Assembly (NCBI GenBank): GCA_943736015.1
Contig: OX031071.1
Span: 27,419,619 to 27,483,618, forward strand
Origin: Tridacna crocea
Lineage: Eukaryota > Mollusca > Bivalvia > Cardiida > Cardiidae
Length of the DNA stretch: 64,000 bases
Reading direction: 5' to 3'
The stretch's first letter is position 1, and every line of letters starts with the position of its first letter. Of the stretch, positions 1 through 11,116 are shown piece by piece. The position numbers and the translations under genes are program-made. The notes under the pieces are model-generated. The model was not told where the DNA came from. It saw only the letters and a list, made by a program, of their open reading frames with translations, and ran no database searches.

Positions 1-233
1 TTTACAAAGACACATTGTACAAACCACTGGCTACTTCTCCATATAGAAATGAAATGCTGCTTATCATTTTCCCATAATATTCTCAAATTAGTTTTTAGGT
101 CAGAGAAACTTGGGATAGTTTGGTCTAAGGATTAAGTATTCAAAACTTGTTTTTAGATCATTAATGTGAGCCACCCTCTAGTAAAATGGGGTATAATGTC
201 TGTCAGCAATGCATGATACAGGCAATTAATCAC
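1..233. repeat. Degenerate palindromic MITE fragment and plain intergenic/intronic DNA
   Basis: Bases ~45-150 resemble one side of the window's abundant palindromic MITE (CATTTTCCCATAATATTCTC, then CTTGGGATAGTTTGGTCTAA). Nothing else is recognisable. No exon was found here that could supply the missing first CCP half. Confidence 0.5.
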
Positions 234-235
234 TC

Positions 236-1098
236 AATTAGGAATCCAAATAACCTTTTTTTTGTCTAATGACCGGCACCAGCTACATAAGTTAGGAATC
301 CAAATAACCTTTTTTTTGTCTAATGACCAGCACCAGCTACATAAGTTAGGAATCCAAATAACCTTTTTTTTGTCTAATGACCGGCACCAGCTACATAAGT
401 TAGGAATCCAAATAACCTTTTTTTTGTCTAATGACCGGCACCAGCTACATAAGTTAGGAATCCAAATAACCTTTTTTTTGTCTAATGACCGGCACCAGCT
501 ACATAAGTTAGGAATCCAAATAACCTTTTTTTTGTCTAATGACCGGCACCAGCTACATAAGTTAGGAATCCAAATAACCTTTTTTTTGTCTAATGACCAG
601 CACCAGCTACATAAGTTAGGAATCCAAATAACCTTTTTTTTGTCTAATGACCGGCTCCAGCTACATAAGTTAGGAATCCAAATAACCTTTTTTTTGTCTA
701 ATGACCAGCACCAGCTACATAAGTTAGGAATCCAAATAACCTTTTTTTTGTCTAATGACCAGCACCAGCTACATAAGTTAGGAATCCAAATAACCTTTTT
801 TTTGTCTAATGACCAGCTCCAGCTACATAAGTTAGGAATCCAAATAACCTTTTTTTTGTCTAATGACCAGCACCAGCTACATAAGTTAGGAATCCAAATA
901 ACCTTTTTTTTGTCTAATGACCAGCACCAGCTACATAAGTTAGGAATCCAAATAACCTTTTTTTTGTCTAATGACCAGCACCAGCTACATAAGTTAGGAA
1001 TCCAAATAACCTTTTTTTTGTCTAATGACCGGCTCCAGCTACATAAGTTAGGAATCCAAATAACCTTTTTTTTGTCTAATGACCGGCACCAGCTGCAT
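236..1098. repeat. 54-bp minisatellite, 16 copies
   Basis: About 16 head-to-tail 54-bp units (GTTAGGAATCCAAATAACC, a T8 run, then GTCTAATGACC). Units are nearly identical apart from two sites. One alternates CCGGC/CCAGC, the other CACC/CTCC, giving interspersed variant types along the array. The open frames across it on both strands exist only because 54 is divisible by 3. Confidence 0.97.
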
Positions 1099-1172
1099 AA
1101 TAAGGAAGAATGGTTTTTAGTCATGCATAAAAATAACAAATAGCAGAAAGCGTCTACCCATATCAGCCTTAA

Positions 1173-1536
1173 GGTAGTAGACCCCTAATACCTCTAGTGC
1201 TGCACTGCATAAAGTTTTCTTGATAGTTGATAAATATGGATTTATACAGGTATAATACTTTTGCACATTTTTAACGAACCAGAAATTTCCTTATACCTAT
1301 CTTGAAATTATTTGTAGATAAATTTTTTAGTCTCCAGAAAAGGGAGGTAATTACTATCTGTCTTTGTAATGAAAATATAGATGTTTAAGATTTATAAATG
1401 ATAATTCTAGAAAGGACAAAAATGGAAAAGTGGTTTGGTTAAGGCAGTACAATAACACTCTTTTTTTTAATCATAGCAAATTTTGGAAAATAAAATTATT
1501 GTGGAAATAGCTGTTTTCTATTAGGGGTCTACTATG
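1173..1536. mobile_element. 364-bp MITE with TIRs and TTAA flanks
   Basis: Terminal inverted repeats GGTAGTAGACCCCTAATA at the left and TATTAGGGGTCTACTATG at the right match with one mismatch. Both ends are bordered by TTAA (1169-1172 and 1537-1540), a typical target for piggyBac-type elements. There is no coding capacity inside. Confidence 0.75.
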
Positions 1537-1766
1537 TTAAGGGAATGTGCAGGCTGTCATGTGGCATACTTTTTGCAGATGCATTAAACCTCCTTTTCAC
1601 AGAGCAAGGCTGATATTATTTAAATCTAGGTGGTTGTTAATACCATTAGATGCTCACACAGGTAAACCCATACTTGATCCTTATTCTGCTAAACAACTAA
1701 AATCAAAATTACAATTCGATATAAATAACCCAAATATTGTTTCAATGTTATGTTTTGGGGAATAAC

Positions 1767-1880
1767 TCCTTGTCGGACAGTGTAGATCAAAGATCAGACT
1801 GCACATTCTGTGCAGTCTGATCTTGATCTACACTGTCTGGAAAAGGTCAGCGAGTCGCACTTAGCAGCAGAAGGGTTAAC
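1767..1880. repeat. GATCAGACTGC palindromic hairpin repeat
   Basis: A long hairpin: GACAGTGTAGATCAAAG, GATCAGACTGCACA, a short loop, then the complementary half ending CTACACTGTC. It is followed by a conserved tail (AGCGAGTCGCACTTAGCAGC) and GGGTTAAC. Relatives lie at 11630-11750, 22985-23040 and 58085-58170. Confidence 0.75.
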
Positions 1881-1894
1881 TGTATTTTTTTCAG

Positions 1895-2000
1895 TATGTA
1901 GAATACATGTGTAATGATGGATACCTCAAGGAATCAGGGGACAATGTGAGGGTCTGTATGCCATCTGGTCACCTGACAGGAACACCTTTAACATGCTCAA
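1895..2000 (+). CDS. Exon: second half of a CCP/sushi-like domain (first visible exon)
   Basis: This exon is 106 nt, phase 0 to phase 1. The acceptor is a T-rich tract ending TTTTTTCAG and the donor is GTAGGT. It reads YVEYMCNDGYLKESGDN then VRVCMPSGHLTGTPLTCS, the pattern of the second half of a CCP domain: a Y-x-C-x-x-G-Y strand, then two cysteines. The usual tryptophan before the last cysteine is replaced by leucine in an LTGTPLTC motif. Two other exons of exactly 106 nt with the same phases (19423 and 30239) encode the same pattern, which is strong support that it is real. The preceding first half was not found in the window. Confidence 0.85.
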
Positions 2001-3420
2001 GTAGGTTTTATCCACAGAAATTTTTCTAGCTGACTTTGTGTGGGGGGGAACTTTGATATGGTTGGAAATTTGAAAAGAATTTAGCTCTTTACCACTCCAA
2101 AATAGTTTCACACTTGTACAGATTAAAAGCAATGATTTGTGGATTGCAATGAAATGATGCACAAATGTTGGAGTTTGTCTTTGGAGGGGCAGAAAGCTTT
2201 GTGAGAAAAGGAGAAAATGCTGGTTATCAACATTGTCTCCTTTTTATATGCCTAAGGGTCATATTATGTTGTGGCTACGGTAGTCTGTCAGTTCATTGGC
2301 AATTTCCTGTGCGTTCAACTCCTCTTACAGTTTTCAATGGTATAAGTTCCGCCCCTCACAACGTATGTCACTGTGACGTCACAGGTAGTGATATGGGACC
2401 CTTGTTATAAAGTCAATGTGTGTGTTTGGTAAGACTGTTTTTTTTTTTGTAATCGTTTCTTTAAATGATCTGAAAAAGTCTTTAGACCTCCAAAGCGTAC
2501 AATGCCTAGGGACTTTGTTTTTTGGCAAAGCTTTTGTTAACTACCTATAATAATGGAATAGACTTCGACCAACTATTAAAACCCAATCACTTTTTGGTGA
2601 AAGTGTTTGTGCATATAAACATCTGCTTCCTGTCTAAAACATAAGAATATTAAATGTATTCATCTAATGTCTTTGATAAATACATGATAGTCTTTGTAGT
2701 CCGTTTGTATCCACCCAAGCTAGCCTCATTCTATCTTCATATCATACTTACTTTTCAATAAATTATGAAAATGCCCAGGTCTGATATCACTTCCTAGGTT
2801 CTTACCCTTGAGTTCAAACTTACCAAAATGGATCTCTGTGATGCATACTTGTGCAACTGACTTTTAAATTTGGATATCTGCAGGCATTCTAAATTTTAAG
2901 CCATTTCACTGACAAGCCCCTTTGGGCTTATATGTGCCGCCTTGCAAAGCTCATGTTCCCCAATGTTATCAAAAGCCTTCTTTATCAAATCATTAAAACT
3001 TGGATTGTGTTGTAAAGGGTTAATTCAGTAAGAAGAAAGAGAAAAGTACCAGAAGTTTAATGGTCCAGTGGATCAATTCTATGGTGTTTATCATTATTTC
3101 AGTTCACATTTGGCTTGATGACAGATGCAGGTCCAAAGTTTCATGAGCCCTTTACTCCATAGATACTCATTTCTATGCATTGCTTGTAGGAGCCTTTGGA
3201 AAACATTGTGGCAAAAGGTGAAATTGCTCATGACGAGCAATTTCACCTTTCGCCACATTGTTTTCTATGCAATCAAAAGCTGTCATATACACATAAGAAA
3301 TTGCTTCATCCTTGCTGTTATTTAGGGTCAATTAGAGATACCATAGAAATGTCTTATGTTGCAAAGGGTTAAACAATGTACCTAGCCATGCCAGTGCTCA
3401 TGATTTTAAGGTTGCAGATT
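2001..3420. repeat. Intron DNA with truncated MITE (2081-2256), a relic beginning ATATGCC, and a second palindrome (3140-3372)
   Basis: 2081-2256 is the left part of the common palindromic MITE, cut inside its hairpin after TCTCCTTTTT. The sequence that follows begins ATATGCCTAAGGGTCAT, a relic of the same family as the start of the 25161-26431 element. 3140-3372 is another palindromic repeat whose core is ATTGCTCATGACGAGCAAT, flanked by complementary GTGGCAAAAGG / CCTTTCGCCAC arms and ending AAAGGGTTAA. The rest of the interval shows nothing recognisable. Confidence 0.65.
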
Positions 3421-5232
3421 TTAAGCTCACCTGAGCATCCATCCATTGTCTGTCCTTCCATTATCAGTCGTCCGTCAGCCATCTGTTCACATTTTCTTGT
3501 TTACGCTCTAGTATCTACAAATATCAACCGATCAGCACCAAAGTTGGTAAAAATCTATATGACTTAAAGATCTCATATGAGTTTGATTATGGGTGTAATT
3601 GGGCCAGAACGTCTGGAGTTATTTACCCTTGAATTAGAAAAAGTGCTTTGTTTCACTTTGGTTACACTCTAGCATCTAAGAATATCAACCAATCAGCACC
3701 AAACTTGTTCAAAATATATATGACTATAAGATCTTAGATGATATTGATTATAGGTCTAATTGGACCAAGCCAACTGGAGTTATTTGCCCTTGAGTTAGAA
3801 AGAATTGCTATATTTCACTTTGTTTACTCTCAAGCATCAATAATTTTTCACCAATCAGCACCAAACTTGGTCAAAGTATGTATGACCATAAGATCTCGGA
3901 ATAATTTGAGTAAGGGTCTATTCGGACTAGAACAACTGGAGTTCCTTTCCCATTAATTAGAAAATTGCTATATTGCACATTGTTTACATCCTAGCATCTA
4001 CAATTATTTACCAATCAGCACCGAAATATATTTGGTCAAAATATATGACTAAAGAATCTCAGATGAGTTTGATTATGGGTTTAATCTGGAGTTATTTGCC
4101 CTTGAATTAGAAAAGTTGCTTTATTCGACTTTGTTTACACTCTAGCATCTACAATTATTAACCAATCATCACCAAACTTGGTCAAAAAAATACATGACCA
4201 TAAGATCTCGGATGGGTTTGATCATGGGTGTAATCGGACCAGCACATCTGGAGTTATTTACCTTTGAATTAGAAAAAATGCTTTGTTTCACTTTGGTTGC
4301 ACTCTAACATCTACAAATATTTACTAGTCAGTACCAAACTTGGTCAAAATATATTTGATTCTAAGATCTTGGATGAGTTTGATTATGGGTGTAATCTGAC
4401 CAAAACAACTCAAGTTATTTGCCCTTGAATTAGAAAGTTCTTTAGAATATTTCTTAGTCCGGAGCATAACTTTTGTCATCTCCAGTCCGATTGACTTGAA
4501 ACTTGGCATTTGTGTTGGTTGCAATAATACAGAGAGCAGTGTGAACCATAACTCTACCTCATACTGCCTATGAGTTATTTGCCTTTAAGTGTCATTTTCA
4601 CAGCATTTTCTGCTCATCTAACTTTGTCATCTACAGCCTGAACATCTTCAGATACGATATGCATGATTGTTGAAAAATTATGGAGTGCAGTACAGAAGAA
4701 CCATAACTCTTGCTAGCACAAATTTTGAGTTTTTCCCTCTTTGACCTTCATTTTCAGAGCACTTTTTTCTTGTCCAGAGCAAAACTTTGTCATCTTTAGA
4801 AGGAATGACTTGAAATTTGGTATGCTTATTTGTTGCAACATTTGGAAGTGCAGTGTATAAGAATTGTATCTCTAATTTGCACTGTCTTTGAGTTATTTCA
4901 TTTTCACAGCATTTAGTGCCTGTCCAGAATGCAACTCATGTCGTAACGACTTCAAACTTGGTATACATGTTTGTTGCAATATTAAGGAGTACAGTGCACA
5001 AGAACAATAACTCTACCTATCGCAAATTTTGAGTAATTCCACTTTGGTCTTCATTTTTACAGTTGTTCTTGCTAGTCCAGAAGGGAACTTCGATGTCAAA
5101 TTGCAACAATTTGCTGATCTTGTTTCATTATCATTTGGCCTTAAACCTTATTATTTGGTATTTATCTTTATTTTATGCCTTTACTGCATGGTACTCAGGT
5201 GAGTAATATAGGACCATCATGGCCCTCTTGTT
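3421..5232. mobile_element. Satellite-carrying element with AGCTCACCTGAGC start and CTCTTGTT end (HINE-like)
   Basis: It starts TTAAGCTCACCTGAGC and ends CTCAGGTGAG, ATATAGGACCATCATGG, then CCCTCTTGTT. The interior has about six ~160-bp units (each with an AATCAGCACCAAACTTGG-like stretch at about 3529, 3690, 3851, 4012, 4161 and 4325). These are followed by a second, more divergent tandem family up to ~5060. Conserved hairpin-bearing ends around variable satellites resemble Helentron-associated elements; that class is inference. Confidence 0.7.
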
Positions 5233-5556
5233 AAAAAAAAAAAAACATATTGAAGTTTTTCTAGAGCTCCTATTTTCTCGGCAAGTTTATGGATTTGGTT
5301 CATATGTAATCTGACGATGGACATGGACTAATAGTTTTATTCAGCTAAATTTGAGCCATACCTGTAGCCAAACAGTCAGAGTCACAATTAATTTCTTGGT
5401 CAAAGTGCAAGAAAACCTGTAGTGTTAACTCTGGCATCAGAGTTACGCATTAGACCTTCTGTCCTATAGGTGGAACCTTTTTACTCTTTCAAGACCCTGC
5501 CAGCCCCAACAAACTTGCCTCTCTGAAGATAGTTTTTTCTTATTTTGTATCTGAAG

Positions 5557-5688
5557 GAACATCAACAGTGACCAGTTGTGAAGATCTACATACAGACTGT
5601 GAACACAGGCTTGAAATGAATCCTGCTCTCTGTGGAATGTTTCCTGAGTATGCTGCACATTTTTGTAGGAAAACTTGTGGGGTCTCAG
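5557..5688 (+). CDS. Exon: ShKT-like cysteine-rich module 1
   Basis: This exon is 132 nt, phase 1 to phase 1, with acceptor GTATCTGAAG and donor GTAGGG. The translation carries CEDLHTDC, then a C in NPALCGMF, then HFCRKTCGVSG, the spacing of a ShKT domain (about 35-40 residues, six cysteines, three disulfides in the family). Only five cysteines lie in the exon. The sixth is supplied by the EC that opens the next exon at 8833. ShKT modules occur in many secreted proteases, lectins and matrix proteins and do not imply toxicity. The second copy at 21264 has the same phases and cysteine pattern. Confidence 0.85.
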
Positions 5689-7464
5689 GTAGGGTTTATG
5701 TGCTTCCTTCCCCATTTATTTATTTCCATATTTCACAATCCCAAGTTTAAGAATCATAAAGTTGACAGCTTCTAAAACCATTGTGAAAAAGAGGAGAATA
5801 TGCTAGGGACCTGCATTTTCTCCTTTTCCAACGGTGTTTCTATCTTTTCAGGACAGATTCTAACAGTTAGGCCATATACACCTTGTTTCTTTAAATATTT
5901 TGAACATGGACAGGTCTGAAAGTGTGTGGCTAAAGGTTAAGGATGAACTTTCTACCAACTGACAAATTTTTGCATGGTTCAAGTTCAAAGCATTGATATT
6001 TGCTGAAAAAAATAATAGATGTGACTCAAAACCTAAAATTCATTTTGGAAGGGTAGAAAACAATGTGAGACTTGGTGAAATGCTGTTTATTAGAATTTTC
6101 TCCTTTTCTCCACAATATTTTCAAAGTCTTAATTTTCCAAGGTTGTTGAAACTTGGGATTGTGTGATAATGGGTTAACATGAATCAGATATTTGATATGG
6201 TGGTAAAGTAACCAACTGCTATACGAAATCATACAGTGTTTTTTAAAAACCTTGAGGATGGAGCCTTTTGAAGACAAAAAAGAGCTTTTTGTGAAAAAAA
6301 AAGAATAAAACTGGTAGCAACCAGTATTTTCACCATTCCCAAAAATCTTTACTATCCTCCACTGAAATCTTTTCACTTGTTTCATATTCATTTTGTTGTC
6401 TGGGAAAGCTTTGGAAATAGATAAGTAACACTTTTGGCCTTTTGTAAAGGATAAACCCAAATTTTACACTTTGTCTTGAAAAGGAGTTTTAACCATTTCC
6501 CAAACAACAAATTTTAGACTCTTCCAAACTGAAAGAGTTTGCAGATAACAATTTCAAATTTGATGAAAATGGTAGGAAGTTCTCCTAAAGGGTAGAAAAC
6601 ACTGAGGGAAAAGGGAAAAATTGCTCGTCATGAGCAATTTCTTCTTTTCCCACAGTGTTTTCAAAAGACAAGTGCTGCAGACACGTAAAAATGGGGGTTG
6701 TTTGGGAGGGGGTTTAACAAATTCAAACTTTTATTGTTTGGTAAAGAGTTAATCCTTCCCCACATATATGCCCTGGATTTTATTGCTGTTAGGTTGAAGG
6801 TGTTAAAAAACAATAGTTGAAAAATTTAAAAATGGGTATTTTCTCCATTTGCTACAGTGTTTTCATCCCTTGTACATAAAAATACCACCTTTATAGCCAC
6901 TCTAAATTTGTCGTCTGCAAATTATTTCTATTTCAGCCTACCAAAATTACTTTATCTGATTGCAAGTTAAGACTAAATATAGTGAATAATGGGAAAATAT
7001 TGTTGGCATGGAGATCTTCATTTACCATATACCTAAAAATATCTTGGCTCAGGTACATACATTGCACGCTGATAGAATATCACATGTGACAGAAAACATA
7101 TGTGTATCTACACTCTGAAATTTGGTTCCAAATATTCTATGTTGACATAATAATGAAGTAACTCACTCGCACTATATGTATGTATTTGTTTGCTCTATGG
7201 TTGGTCAAAATTTTACAATGTTATATTCATATTCCATTCATAAAAACGAAGTCATTTCCTACCACAACATTATTTGTTTTATCTTTTTTATGGTTTTAGA
7301 ATAAAATGTCAACAAATACAATATTTTCATGGAAAGGTTTTGTATATAAGAAAAGAAATAAAAATGCTGTAGTGACTTTCCTGGGGGTTATATTTGCATC
7401 TCGCTGTGCAAGAAAATTTTGACATCTTGCTTGATCTTCGATCATGCCAGATATCATATTTCTT
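5689..7464. repeat. Intron DNA with palindromic MITE copies (5985-6178, 6489-6716)
   Basis: The MITE at 6489-6716 is complete from TTAA to TTAA but has a different palindrome core (TTGCTCGTCATGAGCAA) from most copies. 6726-6900 holds a degenerate partial copy. 6900-7464 is AT-rich with nothing recognisable. Confidence 0.6.
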
Positions 7465-7918
7465 TTCATGCTTTCAGGTAGGAGATCGAGAAATAGCAGT
7501 GAAACTATTTTTCGATCCTACACTTGTACCACCGAGGAAAATATCGATTTTCACGTTCTTGTTGCCTAGGTTAATTGCGCATTCCTCACAACCAGATTGA
7601 AAAATGATGTCATTTACCTTACATTTCTCGCGCCTGATGTAATATTGTAATGCATTGCTATGTTGGCGGGGTACGCCATGGGGAATAATGGAAAATAACT
7701 GTACTGGATTTGATAAAACTCCTCCTAAAAAGTGTTTACAGCATGAAATAAACAATTTTTTTTTTCCGATGAAAGATCGAAATCTATTTCATCTTGTGAA
7801 CACCATGGGTAATATTTTCACTCGTGGCTGCACCACTTGTGAAAATATTACCAATGATGTTCACTCAATGAAATAAATTTTGATCTTTCATTGGGAAAAA
7901 AAAAAATAAATATCCTCT
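7465..7918. repeat. ~480-bp dispersed repeat with long hairpin, copy 1
   Basis: It aligns with 31900-32352 over its whole length. Its right third is a large imperfect hairpin: GAAAGATCGAAATCTATTTC and GTAATATTTTCACTCGTGGC on one side, the complementary GTGAAAATATTACC and GATCTTTC on the other. No coding frame survives between copies. Confidence 0.75.
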
Positions 7919-8113
7919 ATTTCTCATGCAGCTTGAATCAAAAACATGTACCAGAAAAGTCACCACAGCATGATATTTTGTATTCATCAGAGTTCATGTT
8001 GATATAATATGTTGGACAAGGATTTTTTTAAGATTGCCAGAAAAAATATGGTATCATCAGAATACACAAGTTCAAATCAAATAAAAATGGACTGTGCTCA
8101 TTGAATAGGAGGC

Positions 8114-8342
8114 TTAACTCATTACCAAGTGACAAAATTTTAGATTTGTCAAAATCGAAAGCATTTGCAGACAACAAAATAAAAGTGACTGAAAATTTAA
8201 AATTTGTTTTATGAAGGGTAGAAAACATTGTGGGAAAAGGAGAAAATGCTAGTTACCAGCATTTTCTCCTTTTCCCACAATGTTTTCTGAAAGCTTCTTT
8301 CTCAGGGTCGTCAAAAGTAGGCAATGTGTGATAATGAGTGAA
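8114..8342. mobile_element. Palindromic MITE, well-preserved copy
   Basis: It runs from TTAACTCATTACC to GATAATGAGTGAA, with a central palindrome of GTGGGAAAAGGAGAAAATGC and its complement. A member of the ~230-bp family found throughout the window. Confidence 0.8.
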
Positions 8343-8577
8343 TGCATCTGCATAAAATAGCATCCCAGGTCAGCCTGCTCAATCCACACAGACTAACCTT
8401 GGCTAAAATGTTGTGCTATTTGTCAATTTTCTGTATGTCTAAGGACCTGTCTATGTCATGATAAAGTTGACTTTTAGTAAAAAGTAGATATCATGGAGAT
8501 GGTTTTCTTGGTACCATGGACCATAGAGATGCTTTAAGCCTCTCTTGCCAGTGCATGACCCAAATATATTGTTGCAT

Positions 8578-8794
8578 TTAACCCATTACCACACAATTCC
8601 TACTTTTGACGCCCTTGAGAAAAAAGCCATCTGAAAACATTGTGGGAAAAGAAGAAAGTGTTGGTAACCAGCATTTTCTTCTTTTCCCATATTCTTTTCT
8701 ACCCTTCACACACACAAAAAAAAATCAAATTTTCAGCCACTTTTATTTTGTCATCTGGACAAACCTAAATTATTGCTGTTTGGTAATGAGTTAA
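8578..8794. mobile_element. Palindromic MITE, opposite orientation
   Basis: It runs from TTAACCCATTACC to GGTAATGAGTTAA, so the ends are inverted repeats within TTAA. The core palindrome is intact but modified (AAGAAGAAAGTG). It ends about 40 bp before the exon at 8833. Confidence 0.85.
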
Positions 8795-8832
8795 ATGAAT
8801 GACCAGTGTAACTTATATTTTAAATTTTCTAG

Positions 8833-8924
8833 AGTGCCAGCCAGACACAAAGTGTACTGCGACACTGAATGGAAACAACAATGTGACAAAAGTTGATGGT
8901 TCAGATCAACTTAATGCTGGAGAG
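8833..8924 (+). CDS. Exon: first half of CCP/sushi-like domain, copy 1
   Basis: This exon is 92 nt, phase 1 to phase 0. The acceptor is TTTTCTAG. The donor GTTTGT is weak, the poorest in the gene. It reads ECQPDTKCTATLNGNN then NVTKVDGSDQLNAGE. The opening cysteine fits as the sixth cysteine of the preceding ShKT module; the second is CCP cysteine 1. The exon at 24739 has the same length (92 nt), the same phases, an EC-x-P-x-T-x-C start and a GE end, so the two are paralogous copies. The following intron (8925-19422) is 10.5 kb because of a LINE insertion. Confidence 0.8.
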
Positions 8925-8960
8925 GTTTGTAAACTATATTGATTTCTCCAGCAGGTGGTT

Positions 8961-9115
8961 GACCAGCCCACTTAGCTCAGTTGGTAGAGAGTAAGACTTG
9001 TGAACATGATGTTTTGGGTCACCTGAGTTTTATTCCCACAGCAGCTGGCCATCTCAAATTGCGAACTGTCTTTCAGATGAAAGGTTAAACCGAAGTCCCT
9101 TGCCAATGGTGCTAT
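8961..9115 (+). mobile_element. tRNA-derived SINE
   Basis: The head resembles a tRNA 5' half with a pol III A box (TTAGCTCAGTTGGTAGAGAG). The B box region is diverged. It is followed by a conserved body containing ATGAAAGGTTAAACCGAAG, typical of metazoan SINEs. It abuts the inverted-repeat element that starts at 9116. Family not assigned. Confidence 0.65.
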
Positions 9116-9560
9116 GAGGGGCGTACAGTAAGTAATGCCCCTGACCCACTTCCGGTTGTCCGATCTAGCTAATATTTTGCATGTGCATTGATTTATATCT
9201 GTATGGGTTATGTGGCAAATTACAGCTCTGAACTAATTATGGTTTCTGATTTACAGGTGTTTGAACTGAGTCAGGTGTGTGACTGACATCTGATAGAAAA
9301 ATTAGTCAAAATTATTTCCTCTAACCCACTGGTCATTTAAATTCTAGCACAGACTTCCGACTATGTTTGAATTCATGATGCCAGCATTTACAAGGTCATA
9401 TGATTGGGCGTTATCACCATATGTAACTTTAATTTCATTAAAAGTCTCCTGTGCAACACTCAGCAGGCTCCAATTTCACACATGACTCAGTTCAAACAGG
9501 TGTAAATCAGAAAGCACAATTAGTTCAGAGCTGTAATTTGCCACATAACCAATGGAGATA
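9116..9560. mobile_element. Long-inverted-repeat element, left part (interrupted by LINE)
   Basis: The left arm 9116-9285 (GAGGGGCGTACAGTAAGTAA, later GGTTATGTGGCAAATTACAG) is the complement of 9476-9550 and then of 18612-18696, beyond the LINE. Removing the LINE and one copy of its 10-bp duplication restores a ~520-bp element with arms of about 165 bp. Non-autonomous; class not assigned. Confidence 0.8.
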
Positions 9561-10057
9561 ATGGCGGCAATGCGTATGGACATGTGTTGATTTGCTCCGA
9601 TAATTTGGGATTTTTGTGGAGTTTTTAGAATGAGTTTATTATAAAATTTATCACTGAGCTGAGGAGAGAAGATTTCGAATACATGTGAAGCAATTTTTTG
9701 GACAAAACGGTGTTTCTAGAGTGGTCACGCTGTGTTAATATTCTTCAGGTAGATAGATTATATTGGACCGCCATTGTTACCGGGTATGTACATGTTGTGT
9801 AGAAGCGTTTATTTGCACGAGTGACCACGCGTTTCTTTTGAGTGAGTTCCCCAGTGTTCAGTCAGCTTTAGGTTTACCATATTTCACATATTCGCTGGTA
9901 GACAAAGATTTTCTGTTCGGACTGATCCTACCCAATGTACTTACCGACGTACGCTTTATATTACTGGAACATTATCATTATCATTGTGTTATCGTTGGAA
10001 TCGTTGGAACCGCTTTCAAAGAGATTGGAAATTCAAACACAGTCACACAGCTCAAAG

Positions 10058-11116
10058 ATGGCGTCCAGCAATTCCTTAGTTGATATAGATATGGGTGATT
10101 CTAACGATGTGACTAACAGCTGTTTGGAAGACAGCAATAGTGAATATTTTCCTTGTTCCCCAGTACCATCAACTTCAGGTGAGAATATTTTCGTAGCACC
10201 CAGAAGTTCTAAACGTAAAGCGTCACCACTGTATAAAACATCACTCAAGAAGTCCACACCTGTCCGAAAGAGTTCAGCATCTAAAGCAAAAGCAAGCCAG
10301 TCTTTTCCGGAGATGCTGTTTTGTACTTTTAATGATTCTGAATTCCAGAACAAGCTTACGCCCATGATTCATTCAATGCTTACTCCAGCTATTCAAGCAA
10401 CGATCGAGGCCACTATGAAGACTTATATCGAACAGATGCAGGCAAGCATGATTAAACAAGTTCTCGACTCGAATTTGAAGTTAAAAGAGTCAATTGATCA
10501 TCAAACTAAGCAAATAAAGGATCTACGTTCTCAGCTTGACGAGAAATCCAAGGAGATTGACGATAAGCATAGGAAAATTGACAAACTCCAGGAACAAGTA
10601 CAGACTCTGACAGAGGAAGTGAACAAAAATGCCATTGTCATTAAAAACCATGATTCAACAATAAATGATCTGGAACAATATGGGCGTAGAAACTCGATTC
10701 GCCTAACGAACATGAAATTTAATCCAAAGATAGGTGAGGAAGAGCTAACTGCGAATGTAACGTCTTTCATAAATGAAAATATGCTGAGCAATGCCCCCAA
10801 AGTTTCTATCAACGACATTGATCGTTGTCACCCAGTCGGCCCAAAACAAATACTGGTGAAATTCTACAAGTATCATACCAAACGTCTGGTGTATTCTGCG
10901 AAAGCAAAACTCAGAAACAATCCTGACAAGATATTCATCTCCGAGGATCTGACTCGTAAAAACCATGCTATAGTGAAAGCACTTCAGCCATTGAAAAAGG
11001 GCAGTTCTATTCATAGCTTTTGGACAATTAACGGAAAGGTCATGGTGAAGGTGACTGAAGATGATAGGCCCATTAGGCTTTATCATGTGGATGATGTTGC
11101 TTCCAAGTTGAAATAA
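10058..11116 (+). CDS. LINE ORF1: coiled-coil RNA-binding protein
   Basis: This is a 352-residue protein. The start chosen is ATG at 10058 (CAAAGATGG, strong context); the frame is open further upstream but with AT-rich low-complexity sequence. Residues ~1-80 are Ser/Thr- and Lys-rich. About 125-210 is a heptad-rich coiled coil (IKDLRSQLDEKSKEIDDKHR and following). Next comes LEQYGRRNSIRLTNM, the conserved start of an L1-ORF1p-like RRM/C-terminal domain, which runs through RCHPVGPKQILVKF to the C-terminus. By analogy with L1 ORF1p it should trimerise, bind LINE RNA and act as a chaperone. No zinc knuckles are seen. Confidence 0.85.
   Translation: MASSNSLVDIDMGDSNDVTNSCLEDSNSEYFPCSPVPSTSGENIFVAPRSSKRKASPLYKTSLKKSTPVRKSSASKAKASQSFPEMLFCTFNDSEFQNKLTPMIHSMLTPAIQATIEATMKTYIEQMQASMIKQVLDSNLKLKESIDHQTKQIKDLRSQLDEKSKEIDDKHRKIDKLQEQVQTLTEEVNKNAIVIKNHDSTINDLEQYGRRNSIRLTNMKFNPKIGEEELTANVTSFINENMLSNAPKVSINDIDRCHPVGPKQILVKFYKYHTKRLVYSAKAKLRNNPDKIFISEDLTRKNHAIVKALQPLKKGSSIHSFWTINGKVMVKVTEDDRPIRLYHVDDVASKLK

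Noticed and set aside
236-1098. CRISPR-like repeat array
   Set aside because: Units are contiguous with no unique spacers, in a eukaryotic setting.
234-1143. Open frames of ~300 codons on both strands with an 18-residue repeat
   Set aside because: Produced by the 54-bp minisatellite, whose period is a multiple of three; no start context, splice support or family similarity.
3738-3956. 72-codon ORF
   Set aside because: Lies wholly in a diverged 160-bp satellite and is not conserved among the units.
5464-5715. Minus-strand ORF over the first ShKT exon
   Set aside because: Antisense shadow of the coding exon; no domain.
8961-9040. tRNA gene
   Set aside because: Only the A box half looks tRNA-like; the B box and acceptor stem are lost and a SINE body follows.
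9763-10083. 106-codon ORF upstream of LINE ORF1
   Set aside because: Overlaps ORF1 in another frame within the LINE 5' UTR; no recognisable domain.
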